Made by a program: the position numbers and the translations under genes
The notes under the pieces: model-generated
Told to the model about the DNA's origin: nothing
Seen by the model: only the letters and a program-made list of their open reading frames with translations
Database searches by the model: none
Source: CAZCDS01 sp964497585
Lineage (GTDB): Bacteria > Desulfobacterota > Desulfomonilia > Desulfomonilales > Desulfomonilaceae
NCBI GenBank assembly: GCA_964497585.1
Contig: CAZCDS010000011.1
Coordinates: 67,283-131,282, forward strand
DNA: 64,000 nucleotides
Reading direction: 5' to 3'
Shown here: positions 18,794-28,644 of the stretch, piece by piece
How the letters are laid out: each line of letters opens with the position of its first letter
Numbering within the stretch: position 1 is the stretch's first letter

Positions 18794-20785
18794 ATGGGAT
18801 TCACTGCGGACATTGACACTGGAGGAACCTTCACCGACGGCCTCTTTGCTGACGGAAAGGATATGAGGCGGGTGAAGGTGGATACAACTCCCCACGACCT
18901 CACCGTCGCGTGGATTAACTGCCTGAGGGAGGGTGCATCGAAATTTGGTTTCTCCTCGCTCCGGGATTTTCTGGAGCAGGTGGAAATCATGCGGTGGTCC
19001 ACCACCGTAGCAACCAACGTGATAGCCGAGAGGAAGGGCCCGAGGCTGGGACTCTTTGTCACCGAAGGCTTTGAGAAATCGCTCTATTCTTCGTCAAAGA
19101 AGAGTCCGCTCATCGGGTATCTCGTCGATGAAGCAAACATCGCAGGCGTGAGGCTGCCCCTTGACACGGAAAGGCTGCTGGGCCGGATCAAGCAGCTTCT
19201 GGAAACAGGTGTCAGGCGCATATGTGTCAGCCTCAAAAGCGGCCTGCAAAACGAAGACGAGATCAGGATCAAAGAAGTGTTCGAGGAACAGTACCCCGAC
19301 CATTACCTGGGAAATGTACCCTTGCTGCTGGGACGGGACATACTCAAGCATTTCGATGACATGACTCGTACCAACACCGCGCTCATGAATTCTTATGTTC
19401 ACGGCCCAATGGCGCTCACCATGTTCAAGGCAGAAGATGAACTCCGTGACCGGGGATTCCGACAGCCGCTTCTCGTGGGACGTACCGACGGCGGGGTCGC
19501 CCGTGTATCCAAGACCAAGCCCGTTGACACCATAGAATCCGGCCCCATCTTTGGGATTCATGCAGGAGCATATTGGGCCAAGCTGTACGAGCTTCCGTTT
19601 GTGATAACGCTCGACGTGGGGGGCACTACGAGTAAGATCGGGCTCGTGGAGCAGTTTCGCCCGGCGATTACCAGAGAACCGGACATCCTCGACATTCCTC
19701 TGAAAGAGAACATGCTCGATCTTAGAAGTATTGCTCTGGGCGGCGGCAGCGTAGCAAAGGCCGACGGCAAGACCGTCCGCCTGGGGCCCCAAAGTATGGG
19801 GGCATATCCCGGACCCGCGTGCTATGACCTTGGGGGATTCGAGGCTACCCTGACCGATGCCTACCTCGTCAAGGGATTTCTTGACCCGGACTACTTCTCC
19901 GGGGGCGCTAAAAAGGTTAACATGGAGCGTGCCGCCAAGATGATCTCGGAAAACGTGGCCACTCCGCTGGGCATGGATTTGGAGCAGGCTGCTTATGAGA
20001 TATCCTCAAAGGCTACGGATCTGGTGGCCGAGGAACTGAAGAAGCTTTTGGCTCGCACGAAGCAGTCACCTGCAGAGGTCGCACTGTTTGCATTCGGAGG
20101 AAACGGTGGGATCGTTGGATGTGAGGCTGCAAAGAAGGTTGGAATAGGGACCGTTTATTTCTTCTCCAACGGATCCGTGCTGAGCGCCTTCGGCTCTTCG
20201 GTGGCCGACGTGTCCCACGCGTACGAACACTCCGCGTCAGTTGCTCTTGAAAGCGTCGATTCAGTTTCCGAATCTGTTGAATGGATGGTTCAAGAGGCTG
20301 TTCTCGACATGGAAGGAGAAGGGTTCTCCCGCTCAAGCCTGGAGGCTTATCTTGAGTTGGTTCTGTACGAAGAAAAGGCTCGCGAGAAAGTCATTCAGGT
20401 CTCGTGTCCTTGGAACGTCGCCGAAGAAGGCTTAAAGCAGTCCATATCCCATGTCCTCAGTGAAAGTGCTCAAGACAAAATCCCTGCTGGTTCTATCGTC
20501 GACATGATTAGGCTCATTGTCCGGGCGCCGATTGCGAAAGTAGAGCCGCCGACGTGGTCCGAAGAGGGCGCCGACCCTCAAAAAGCCTTCAAGAACGAAC
20601 GGGAGGTATACAGGGGAATCGAGAAAGTCCGATCGGGAATCTACGATTGGGAAAAACTCAAAACAGGCAACACAGTCTCTGGACACGCAGTGATTGAAGG
20701 AACCGATACGACGTACGTGGTTCCACGCGGATGGGAACTTCGCATCGATCGTTACGGAAACGGTGTTGCAAGCAGGAGGGCTTAG
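18794..20785 (+). CDS. HyuA-like carboxylase subunit, set 2 (ApcA-type)
   Basis: A 663-residue protein. ATG 18794 is chosen because AAAGGAGGGG lies upstream and the family start ADIDTGGTFTDGLF follows directly. The second phosphate loop is TLDVGGTTSKIG near residue 275. It corresponds to the gene at 9781: both have KVDTTPHD and a FGASG- or FGSSV-type segment, and both lack the GKGAQW block of the other HyuA type. In the first loop Asp-Thr-Gly-Gly replaces the more common Asp-Val-Gly-Gly. The next gene starts 1 base after its stop. Expected role: ATP-dependent activation in a ketone carboxylase complex. Confidence 0.8.
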   Translation: MGFTADIDTGGTFTDGLFADGKDMRRVKVDTTPHDLTVAWINCLREGASKFGFSSLRDFLEQVEIMRWSTTVATNVIAERKGPRLGLFVTEGFEKSLYSSSKKSPLIGYLVDEANIAGVRLPLDTERLLGRIKQLLETGVRRICVSLKSGLQNEDEIRIKEVFEEQYPDHYLGNVPLLLGRDILKHFDDMTRTNTALMNSYVHGPMALTMFKAEDELRDRGFRQPLLVGRTDGGVARVSKTKPVDTIESGPIFGIHAGAYWAKLYELPFVITLDVGGTTSKIGLVEQFRPAITREPDILDIPLKENMLDLRSIALGGGSVAKADGKTVRLGPQSMGAYPGPACYDLGGFEATLTDAYLVKGFLDPDYFSGGAKKVNMERAAKMISENVATPLGMDLEQAAYEISSKATDLVAEELKKLLARTKQSPAEVALFAFGGNGGIVGCEAAKKVGIGTVYFFSNGSVLSAFGSSVADVSHAYEHSASVALESVDSVSESVEWMVQEAVLDMEGEGFSRSSLEAYLELVLYEEKAREKVIQVSCPWNVAEEGLKQSISHVLSESAQDKIPAGSIVDMIRLIVRAPIAKVEPPTWSEEGADPQKAFKNEREVYRGIEKVRSGIYDWEKLKTGNTVSGHAVIEGTDTTYVVPRGWELRIDRYGNGVASRRA

Positions 20786-20786
20786 C

Positions 20787-21161
20787 ATGGGACGCAGAGT
20801 AACCGTTACGGAATACCTGGAGTTGGATGTTGACGAGGGCAATTGGCATTGCAGCTCGTGTGGATGCTCGCTCATCGACGCTGAGGAGAATTACAAGAAG
20901 GGGTGCAGTGTGCATGCGCGGGATCCTCGAGAGGTACACAATCCGGTTTACGAAGGCGAGTACAATTTCGCCCCCGATCCCGAATGGGTCCGGATAGTCG
21001 AATTCTACTGTCCCTCGTGCGGCGTGATGATGGAGACGGAATATCTCCCCCCCGGTCACCCCATAACACACGACATAAACATAGATGTTCCCGCCCTGAA
21101 AGCGAGAATCGATAAGGGTGAGCTCGCCCTCGTGAACAAAAGACTGGAGGTGCGATCGTGA
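20787..21161 (+). CDS. Small zinc-binding carboxylase subunit, set 2 (ApcB-type)
   Basis: A 124-residue protein from ATG 20787 with AGGAGGG upstream. The paired Cys sites WHCSSCGC near residue 20 and FYCPSCG near residue 77 match the set 1 protein, as do NYKKGC, FAPDPEWVRIVEFYCP and YLPPGHPITHD. It has about 15 extra C-terminal residues compared with set 1. Its stop overlaps the GTG start of the next gene (GTGA), indicating coupled translation and a fixed stoichiometry. Confidence 0.8.
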   Translation: MGRRVTVTEYLELDVDEGNWHCSSCGCSLIDAEENYKKGCSVHARDPREVHNPVYEGEYNFAPDPEWVRIVEFYCPSCGVMMETEYLPPGHPITHDINIDVPALKARIDKGELALVNKRLEVRS

Positions 21162-23278
21162 ATACAATCGATATTGATGTGGGCGGCACGTTCACCGATC
21201 TTGTGGCCGGCTACAACGGTGAATTCATATTCAAGAAGATGCCTACCACCCCGTACGACCTGTCGGTTTGCTTCTTGAACGTCATCGAAGAAGCGGGCAA
21301 GGAACTCGACCTGGATACTGATGAGTTTCTTCCAAAGGTCGACCTCCTCCGCTACTCGACGACCGTTGCCATGAATCGTCTCATTGAGCGTACAGGCCCT
21401 CGACTGGGGCTCATCACAACTGAGGGACACGAGGATTGCAGCCTCATAGGCAAAGGTGCCCAATGGGTTGATGGAACGCGAGTCTCGGAGAGAAGAAACC
21501 TGGCGGTTCAAAAGAAGCCGGAACCGCTCATTCCACGAGATTGCATAGTCGGTGTGCGGGAAAGGATCGACTCTTTCGGAACGGTCTTACGACCCTTGGT
21601 CGCCGAGGATGTGCGCAGGAAGGTCCACTATCTCGTTGACAAGGGCGTAAGAGGGTTTGTCGTTTCGCTGTTGTGGTCTCACCTCAACCCGTCGCACGAG
21701 CGAATGATCAAGAAGATCATCAGGGAGGAATACAAGGAATTTTACCTGGGGTACCTTCCGGTGGTCCTGGCAAGCGACGTGATCGGTAGGTCGGGGGAAT
21801 ACCAGCGAAGCATGACCGCAATACTCGATGCATATTTGCATCGAGCCATGCAGATTGAATTGTCCGCCATGTGGGACAAGCTGAGGGAATACCAATACGC
21901 CGGCCCGTTCATGATGGTGCACAATTCGGGCGGCATGGCCGAGGTATTCAAGACCGACGCAGTACGGACATACAGCGCGGGCCCTGTTGCCGGTCTGATC
22001 GGCTCGTACCGGCTTGCGCAGGAGTTGGGATTCCGAAACGTCATCGCAACGGATGTGGGAGGAACCAGCTTCGACGTCGGTCTGGTGGTGGAGCAGAATG
22101 TGCGGAACTACGAGTTCCGTCCGATTCTCGACAAATGGATGGTCGGCATAACCATGCTTCAGACCATCTCCATCGGAGCAGGTGGCGGCTCCATTGCGTG
22201 GCTGAACGAGTTGCTGGGGAATCGTCTCGAAGTGGGACCCCAAAGTGCGGGGTCTTATCCGGGCCCGGTCTGTTACGATCAGGGTGGAGAGGAACCCACG
22301 GTAACGGACGCGGACCTCGTGCTAGGGTACATAGATCCGGACTTTTATTTCGGCGGGCGTATGATACTCAATAGGGCAAAGTCTGAGGAAGCAATCAAGA
22401 CACGCATTGCCGATCCTCTCGGTATTTCCGTACAGGATGCCGCGCTGCTCATACGAAAGATAGTCGATGACAATATGGGCGCGGCAATTCGAAAGGAAAT
22501 CCATTTACGAGGATACGATCCCAAGGATTTCGCCCTGTTCGCGTTCGGAGGAGGCGGTCCCACGCATGTGGCCGGATACATGGGGGAACTCCCTGAATCG
22601 GTGATTTTCCCCTTTTCCCCGGTATTCTCCGCCCTGGGCTCGTCGGTCATGGATATCAAACACATTTATGAACGGTCCAAGCGGTTCATGCTGATGCAAC
22701 CCGGAACCAAAGAATTCACCACGGAGTATGAGGAGTTCAATTCCGTTGTCGAGGACCTCATTGAGCAGGCTCAAAAAGAGCTTTCCGGCGAGGGCCTCCC
22801 GGTGGACAAGGCAGTCTTTCAACTCGAGCTGGACATGCTATACGGAGGCCAGGTGCACAGGAAGCGGTCCAGCTCCCCCATGCTGTTCATAAAGTCTCCC
22901 GAGGACGTCAAGGCAGTGTACGACGCGTTTGAAAAAGAATTTAGCGAAACGTTCAGTCCACTCGTGGTGCACCCGGAGGGCGGTGTGTACGTGGAGAGTT
23001 TCGTTGTAACCGCGTCCATTCCGGCAGAAAAACCGAAGCTGACCACGTACGATTCGGCGGGGCCGGATGCTTCTGAGGCCAAGAAAGGTTCCAGAGACTG
23101 TTACTGGGGCAACGGCAAATTCGAGGAAACCCCGGTTTACGCATATGAGGACCTTAAGGCAGGAAATGAGATAGCGGGGCCGGCCATTCTCGAAGCGGAA
23201 TACACCACCGTCGTGATTCCACCGGGTTTTGTCTGCTCGCTGGATCAACACTTGTTCGGACGCATTCGGCGAGTCTAG
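21158..23278 (+). CDS. HyuA-like carboxylase subunit, set 2 (ApcC-type)
   Basis: A 706-residue protein starting at GTG 21158 inside the preceding stop, with GGAGGTG upstream. Residues 1-14 (MNTIDIDVGGTFTD) are the first phosphate loop and IATDVGGTSFDVG near residue 300 the second. The GKGAQW, NSGGMAE, SIGAGGGSIAWLNE and AYEDLKAGNEIAGPA segments pair it with the gene at 12202. It ends 24 bases before the HyuB-like gene. Together with its neighbours it should form a large complex that spends ATP to carboxylate a ketone; the substrate is not known. Confidence 0.8.
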   Translation: MNTIDIDVGGTFTDLVAGYNGEFIFKKMPTTPYDLSVCFLNVIEEAGKELDLDTDEFLPKVDLLRYSTTVAMNRLIERTGPRLGLITTEGHEDCSLIGKGAQWVDGTRVSERRNLAVQKKPEPLIPRDCIVGVRERIDSFGTVLRPLVAEDVRRKVHYLVDKGVRGFVVSLLWSHLNPSHERMIKKIIREEYKEFYLGYLPVVLASDVIGRSGEYQRSMTAILDAYLHRAMQIELSAMWDKLREYQYAGPFMMVHNSGGMAEVFKTDAVRTYSAGPVAGLIGSYRLAQELGFRNVIATDVGGTSFDVGLVVEQNVRNYEFRPILDKWMVGITMLQTISIGAGGGSIAWLNELLGNRLEVGPQSAGSYPGPVCYDQGGEEPTVTDADLVLGYIDPDFYFGGRMILNRAKSEEAIKTRIADPLGISVQDAALLIRKIVDDNMGAAIRKEIHLRGYDPKDFALFAFGGGGPTHVAGYMGELPESVIFPFSPVFSALGSSVMDIKHIYERSKRFMLMQPGTKEFTTEYEEFNSVVEDLIEQAQKELSGEGLPVDKAVFQLELDMLYGGQVHRKRSSSPMLFIKSPEDVKAVYDAFEKEFSETFSPLVVHPEGGVYVESFVVTASIPAEKPKLTTYDSAGPDASEAKKGSRDCYWGNGKFEETPVYAYEDLKAGNEIAGPAILEAEYTTVVIPPGFVCSLDQHLFGRIRRV

Positions 23279-23301
23279 CCGGGGAAGAGGAGGTACATCA
23301 A

Positions 23302-25365
23302 ATGGCAATAATGAGCCCTGAAGAAAAATTGGAAATGATTAAACCCACGCCGGCCGATGAGGACGAACTTCGATGTGTGGAATCCCTTGCCCCGGGAGAC
23401 TATGAAGTAGGCTACGAGAGGATGAATAACATCCTGGACGAAGCCATGGAGGTCTTCGTCAGATCGTCCAGGAGTTCCATGGGGATTGCCGGAGATTCCA
23501 TGGTGGCGGTGTTTACCGCCAAAGGGGATCTGGCCAACGCCAGTTGCGGGACGTATCTTCACGCGGTTATCCAGCCGGTCCTCTTCAAGTTCATCCTGAA
23601 AACCTACAAGGAGAACCCCGGGATTTACGACGGCGACATCTGGTTCACCAATGACGCGTTGTATGGAGGCATCCACAATCCGGACGTGGTGGTGAAAGTC
23701 CCCGTTTTCTACAAAGGGGAACTCATTGCATGGACGGGGGCGGCGGTCCACACAACTGAAACCGGTGCCAGTGAGCCGGGAGGCATGCCCATTAATGCGA
23801 ACGCGCGTTTCCTAGAAGGCATGAACTTCCCTCCGTTCAAGATCGGCGAAAACTTCCGAATAAGAGATGACTTCATCGAGGTGATGGGCGCCTTCGGCAT
23901 CCGGGCACCACAGATGGTGATAATCGACCTTAAGGCTCGTGCAACGGCTGCTGACAGGGCTCGACGAAGAATCGTGGAGTTGTGCGACGAGAAGGGCGTC
24001 GACTATGTAAAGGGCATTCTCAGAAAAATGCTCATGGTTGCCGAGGAAGGGGCACGGAAGAAAATCCGCAGTTGGCCGGATGGTACATACAGTTGCGTGA
24101 ACTTTTCCGACGGTGTTGGGCTGGAGACGGGACTCGTGCGTTCGAGCTGTCTTGCTCTCAAGAAAAAGGGCGAAAACTTGACTATGGATTTCACCGGTGT
24201 GTCGCCGGAGAATCCCTATTCCTATAATGCGCATGTGCAAGCGGTCGTGGGACACATTTCGAATTTCGTATTCGAGTATGTGTTTCACGATTTGCCCATC
24301 AGCAGCGCGGCCTTTGCACCTATAGACTTTATCTTTCCGGCCGGCTCCTGTCTGAACCCTGATGTCCGGGCGGCCACGAGCTGTGCGGTAATGATTGCCA
24401 CAGGGGTAATGAGCGGTCTGCACAACTGCTTTAGCAAGATGATGTTCAGTAGCGAGGACATGTGGTCCCAAGCGTCGGCATCCCAGGGAAATGCGGGTAA
24501 TGCCATGGTGCTGGCCGGCCTTTCTCAATGGAACCTGCCCTTTGCCGATATGCTCGCCTACTCGCTGAACAGTGAAGGTCAAGGTGGGAGACCGACCATG
24601 GACGGGGTAAATGCGTTCGGCTTTCCCTGGTGCGTTTACGGCCGCACTCCCGATGTGGAAGAAATGGAAAACGACTTGCCCTTGCTCATTCCGCTGTCCA
24701 ACCACTGGAAAGACTCCTGCGGACATGGTAAGTATCGCGGGGGAGTTGGCACGGTTCAGATATGGGTTGCGCATCATGCACCCGCGGTTTTCTTCATGTC
24801 CATTTCCGACAACAGCAAAATGCAAACACCTCAGCCACTTTTCGGCGGATACGCCCCGTGCACCGTCCCGGGAATAAGTGTCGTGGGGGCCGATATCATT
24901 GAACGAATGAAGAATAACGACGAGGAGTTCAGTTTGGATCCCTTTGAAATGCTTGCGGGCAGGACCGTCTCAGGCGAATGGATGCACGAGTTCTTTGCTC
25001 GGGCGACCCGGATGTTCCAAAAGGGCGATGTGATTACCTTTGGTTTCGCAACCGGAGGCGCCGGCTACGGAGACCCCCTCGACAGAGATCCCAAGCTCGT
25101 ATTGCAAGACCTCAAGGACCAGATGATATCGGACTGGACGGCCGAGAACGTATACAAGGTAGTGTACGATAAAGCGACCCTGAAACTCGACGAAGCGGCT
25201 ACGGCTGAAGCACGTGAGAGGGAACGCAAAGCCCGGCTTGAACGAGGTAAACCGTACGACGAGTTTGAGAAGGAATGGATGGACCTGAAAGTCGATGACT
25301 CCATACTCAAGTTCTATGGCAAGTGGCCCACGGGTGAAGTGGTAAGTCCGGTTATTCGGATGTGA
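23302..25365 (+). CDS. HyuB-like carboxylase subunit, set 2 (ApcD-type)
   Basis: A 687-residue hydantoinase B-type protein from ATG 23302 with GAGGAGG upstream. Typical blocks are DIWFTNDALYGGIHNPD, GASEPGGMP and DSCGHGKYRGGVG, aligned with the protein at 14378 over the full length. Compared with set 1 it differs mostly in the segment facing the substrate (residues about 290-420), so the two sets may prefer different ketones; that is inference. A GC-rich hairpin follows 18 bases after the stop. Confidence 0.8.
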   Translation: MAIMSPEEKLEMIKPTPADEDELRCVESLAPGDYEVGYERMNNILDEAMEVFVRSSRSSMGIAGDSMVAVFTAKGDLANASCGTYLHAVIQPVLFKFILKTYKENPGIYDGDIWFTNDALYGGIHNPDVVVKVPVFYKGELIAWTGAAVHTTETGASEPGGMPINANARFLEGMNFPPFKIGENFRIRDDFIEVMGAFGIRAPQMVIIDLKARATAADRARRRIVELCDEKGVDYVKGILRKMLMVAEEGARKKIRSWPDGTYSCVNFSDGVGLETGLVRSSCLALKKKGENLTMDFTGVSPENPYSYNAHVQAVVGHISNFVFEYVFHDLPISSAAFAPIDFIFPAGSCLNPDVRAATSCAVMIATGVMSGLHNCFSKMMFSSEDMWSQASASQGNAGNAMVLAGLSQWNLPFADMLAYSLNSEGQGGRPTMDGVNAFGFPWCVYGRTPDVEEMENDLPLLIPLSNHWKDSCGHGKYRGGVGTVQIWVAHHAPAVFFMSISDNSKMQTPQPLFGGYAPCTVPGISVVGADIIERMKNNDEEFSLDPFEMLAGRTVSGEWMHEFFARATRMFQKGDVITFGFATGGAGYGDPLDRDPKLVLQDLKDQMISDWTAENVYKVVYDKATLKLDEAATAEARERERKARLERGKPYDEFEKEWMDLKVDDSILKFYGKWPTGEVVSPVIRM

Positions 25366-25382
25366 TCGACGTCAACAGCTTT

Positions 25383-25402
25383 GGGGCGCCAAATGGCGCC
25401 CC
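25383..25402 (+). terminator. Strong hairpin after carboxylase set 2
   Basis: GGGGCGCC, loop AAAT, GGCGCCCC: a perfect 8-base GC stem 18 bases after the HyuB stop. No T-run follows, so it is not a textbook intrinsic terminator. It may slow RNA polymerase or protect the 3' end of the carboxylase mRNA ahead of the URO-D-like gene. Confidence 0.55.
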
Positions 25403-25574
25403 GAGGCCGCAAGAAAATCACTGAGCTGCGGCCGGCATCGGCAAGGCTGCCGCCAAGCTGTTCACTCGGGAAGGAGGGTTGGTTTTTCTCGTCGAAGTGA
25501 AGGAAGCTGGCCTCCGATTTGGAGTATTATGATAATCAATTTCATCGGTTGCAACGTATCTCAAGAGGAGAATC

Positions 25575-26534
25575 ATGGGCTCACGGGCAAAAAGGGAACG
25601 GTTGAAGAAGGGCAGACTGTTTGTTCCGTTGATCTTCTCATTCGGTGCCGTTCTGGAAGATCTAAGCATCGACCGGTTCCTGAACGACCCGACGAAGATC
25701 TCAAACACGCTGAGGACAATCCAAGGCTATTTCAAAGTGGACGGCGTAGTGCCCTATGCCGACACCACCCTCCTTGCCGAATCTCTGGGTTGTGACGTGT
25801 CGACCGCGACATACCCGCCGAGGGTAAGTCCCTGGAAGGAGTGGCCTGACAACATGGAGGAACGGATTGCGAACCTCACCGAGGCTTCGCGAGTATCGAC
25901 TGCTCTCGAAGTTAACAGGAGGCTTGACTCACTCCTGCCGGAATCCATTCTTGTAGGCCTCGTAACCGGTCCCTTGACACTGTCTGGCCAATTGACCGGT
26001 ATGCCCGCCCATGAGATCCTTGAGCGGCCCGAGCTTCTCACAGCGGCCGCCAAGGCATCGCTCACTCTCACCAAAGCCATTAGTGAGACGGGTGTGGACA
26101 TACTCATTGTCCACGAGACTGAAATACCGCTACAGAAGAGTGATGCCGGCAAAGTTATCGGGCGAAGCTACGCCCCAATTTGGAACACGGCGAAATTCTA
26201 CGACGTCTTGCCGCTCCTGATGGTGGAGCGATTCCCAACGGAGGATGCAGCCGCGCTCGGAAGAGCCGTCGACGGACTGCTTTATCCCGCAGGCGCTTTG
26301 GGCTCTCTTGCCAAGAAGCCCAAGAAACTGTCCCTCACTCTGCCCGTTGAACTTCTCGAAAGCGGGCCGGACGAGATTGAAGCGTTTCTCACCCGAGGAG
26401 AATTCGCGGCTGTACTGCAGTCGGCCAAGGTGTTTCTCGTGACGACGGATAGGGAAGTCCCCGAGACGGTTAACAAGGAACGGATGATCAGAAGCGTTCA
26501 GACGATACGCGACACACTGGCAAGAGAGTCGTGA
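25575..26534 (+). CDS. URO-D/MtaA-fold protein after carboxylase set 2 (possible accessory subunit)
   Basis: A 319-residue protein (about 34-35 kDa) from ATG 25575 with AAGAGGAG upstream. The central segment GLVTGPLTLSGQLTGMP and the later SETGVDILIVHE match the uroporphyrinogen decarboxylase / cobalamin methyltransferase MtaA fold. A convincing heme-pathway context is absent. Position (directly after apcABCD-like genes) and size resemble the 34-kDa ApcE subunit reported for acetophenone carboxylase; whether ApcE is truly homologous could not be checked. Alternatives are a corrinoid methyltransferase component or an unrelated enzyme. Confidence 0.6.
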   Translation: MGSRAKRERLKKGRLFVPLIFSFGAVLEDLSIDRFLNDPTKISNTLRTIQGYFKVDGVVPYADTTLLAESLGCDVSTATYPPRVSPWKEWPDNMEERIANLTEASRVSTALEVNRRLDSLLPESILVGLVTGPLTLSGQLTGMPAHEILERPELLTAAAKASLTLTKAISETGVDILIVHETEIPLQKSDAGKVIGRSYAPIWNTAKFYDVLPLLMVERFPTEDAAALGRAVDGLLYPAGALGSLAKKPKKLSLTLPVELLESGPDEIEAFLTRGEFAAVLQSAKVFLVTTDREVPETVNKERMIRSVQTIRDTLARES

Positions 26535-26828
26535 AAACAAGAAGTTAATCTCGACACCAGTGCGACTTCAGAGAAATGACTTGGTGCATCGTGGCGCAGT
26601 TACGGTGTCTCATTTACGGCAACCATCCCTGCTCTGGGAGCGTCGGCCCCGGTGCTAGCCGCTTCGTCGCGAAGGCTCGGCAGGGAGGCGCGGACCCTGC
26701 CACGCGGTTTCACGAATACGACACCGAGCTTGTGCAAGAGGGGTTCACTACGGACAAATACGCTCATGGCTATCTGTGCCAATGAGGGCACGATAGTCGC
26801 GAAAACATACAAGTGGAGGCCCGAAAAC

Positions 26829-28154
26829 ATGCAAGAATATCGTTCACATTGGTCGGAGAAGTATGAGACTTGTTCTGCCGACGAGTTTCGAAAGATTCAA
26901 AGCGATGCCCTGTTGAAAGAACTGAAATACGTGTTTGAGAAATCGGAATTCTACAAGCAAAAGTTCAGCGACGCCGGCGCGGAACTCGGCGACATCAAAG
27001 GGCTGGAGGATCTGGCCAAATTGCCGTTTACGGAAAAGAGCGAGTTGAGAGAAAGCCTGGCGGCGCAGCGCCCGCTGGGAAAGCACGCTGCAACTGATAT
27101 CGGCAATGTTATTCGAGTCTACTCCACCAGTGGTACCACAGGCACGCCTACGTACATCGGTTTGACCGCCCATGATAGGGAAGTCTGGCGCGAAACTGCG
27201 ATGCGCGCCATGTGGACGTGCGGGATGCGGCCTCACCATATCGTGCCTCTGCCGATAGGGACGTTCTTCATAGCCGCGTCATACGGCGAAGCCATCGAGA
27301 GCCTCGGGGCGACACTCGTACCGGTCGGCGTCGGAGCAACCGACCGACTCATCGGGGCAATAAACAACCTCGGTGCAAACTTCATTTTGAGCACCGCTTC
27401 GTTTCCGTTATATTTGATAGACTATTGCGACAAGAAAGGGCTGGACCCTAAGGACCTCGGGATAAGGGGGTTCATGGTAGGAGGAGAGCCGGGAGGCGGA
27501 ATACCCAAGATTCGAAAAAAGATGGAAGATGCCTATCGGGCTGAGGTTCGCGAGACTATGGGCAATGGTGACATGCTCGGTCTAATGTGGTCGGAATGCG
27601 AACACAAGAATGGTATGCACTTCATTGCTCAAGGGGCCTGCCATTCAGAGATTATTGACCCGGTGACGGGAACCGTGCTGGATATCAGTACAGGCACTCA
27701 AGGAGAACTTGTCTACACGTCCATTGATAGAGAGTGCCAACCGCTGATACGTTTTCGTACCCGCGATCACGTCGTTGTCACCCAAACCGAATGTGAATGC
27801 AGCCGAACAGGGTTCTGCATCAAGTGCATCGGGAGGACGGACGACATGTTGATCGTATCGGGAGTGAACGTATACCCGTCTGCAGTGAAAGACATAGTGA
27901 GCACGTTTGCGCCACGCGTCACCGGCGAGATTGTCATCCTACTCGATGAGCCGCCGCCGGGAGCTAAACCACCGCTCAAAATAAAGGTAGAACACGGAGA
28001 GGACCCCGGTGATACAGAACTTCTGGCGAAAGAAATTGAGCAGACGATTAGAGAAAAACTGATATTCAGCTCCAAGATACGTCTCGTACCGCCGGGGACT
28101 CTACCCAAATTCGAGTACAAAGCAAAACTGGTGGAAGAGACGTACAAACGTTAG
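26829..28154 (+). CDS. Phenylacetate-CoA ligase family AMP-forming acyl-CoA ligase
   Basis: A 441-residue protein. ATG 26829 is chosen over upstream in-frame starts because GGAGG precedes it and the length then matches PaaK-type ligases (430-440). The nucleotide loop YSTSGTTGTPTYIGL is near residue 97, MGNGDMLGLMWSEC lies mid-protein, IRFRTRDHV and IGRTDDMLIVSGVNVYP mark the hinge, and the C-terminus ends LPKFEYKAKLVEE. Cysteines CECSRTGFCIKC near residue 320 are typical of the family. It activates an aromatic or similar acid to its CoA thioester. It could act on the product of the ketone carboxylase, or on an independent substrate. Confidence 0.8.
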   Translation: MQEYRSHWSEKYETCSADEFRKIQSDALLKELKYVFEKSEFYKQKFSDAGAELGDIKGLEDLAKLPFTEKSELRESLAAQRPLGKHAATDIGNVIRVYSTSGTTGTPTYIGLTAHDREVWRETAMRAMWTCGMRPHHIVPLPIGTFFIAASYGEAIESLGATLVPVGVGATDRLIGAINNLGANFILSTASFPLYLIDYCDKKGLDPKDLGIRGFMVGGEPGGGIPKIRKKMEDAYRAEVRETMGNGDMLGLMWSECEHKNGMHFIAQGACHSEIIDPVTGTVLDISTGTQGELVYTSIDRECQPLIRFRTRDHVVVTQTECECSRTGFCIKCIGRTDDMLIVSGVNVYPSAVKDIVSTFAPRVTGEIVILLDEPPPGAKPPLKIKVEHGEDPGDTELLAKEIEQTIREKLIFSSKIRLVPPGTLPKFEYKAKLVEETYKR

Positions 28155-28266
28155 AGCTAACGATGAGTCATCCGAAAGTGCGCTCAATCAATGACCTGCC
28201 CCCCCAAAAAGTGATCCAGATTCTGAGTTAGCGTATGGCACTATCTGGCCCTCAAAGGAGGTCAGG

Positions 28267-28644
28267 ATGAAGCGGAAGCGCTTTTCGGTGGAGCAGATCA
28301 TCAGGATGGGGCGGGAAGCGGAAGTTCATATTTCCCAGGAGAAGACTGTTACAGGCGTGAGTAGGGAGCTGGGGATTTCGGAAGAGACCTTTTACTGCTG
28401 GAGAAAAGAGCATGGGGGCATGAAGGTGCCCCCGGCCGGGCGCTTGAAGGAATTTGAGAAGGAGAACACACGATTGAAGAGGGCTGTTGCGGACTTAACC
28501 CTAGACAAGCTGATATTGCGAGCGGCGCTGCCGATGCGTCACGCGTCTGCAGAGAGACCTGGGGATATCGGAGAGATGTGCCTGCCGGGTCCCTGGCCAG
28601 GCCCGTTCCACTCAGAGGGTCACCTCGAAGCGGAAAGAGTCTGA
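28267..28644 (+). CDS. IS3-family OrfA
   Basis: A 125-residue frame from ATG 28267 (AAAGGAGG upstream). Residues 1-90 are OrfA: helix-turn-helix KRFSVEQIIRMGREAE to GISEETFYCWRKEHGG, then a leucine-zipper-like EFEKENTRLKRAVADLTLD. The last 35 residues are out of frame with OrfB and look like run-on translation. OrfA binds the IS ends and controls transposition; OrfB-type sequence begins in another frame near 28532. Confidence 0.75.
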   Translation: MKRKRFSVEQIIRMGREAEVHISQEKTVTGVSRELGISEETFYCWRKEHGGMKVPPAGRLKEFEKENTRLKRAVADLTLDKLILRAALPMRHASAERPGDIGEMCLPGPWPGPFHSEGHLEAERV

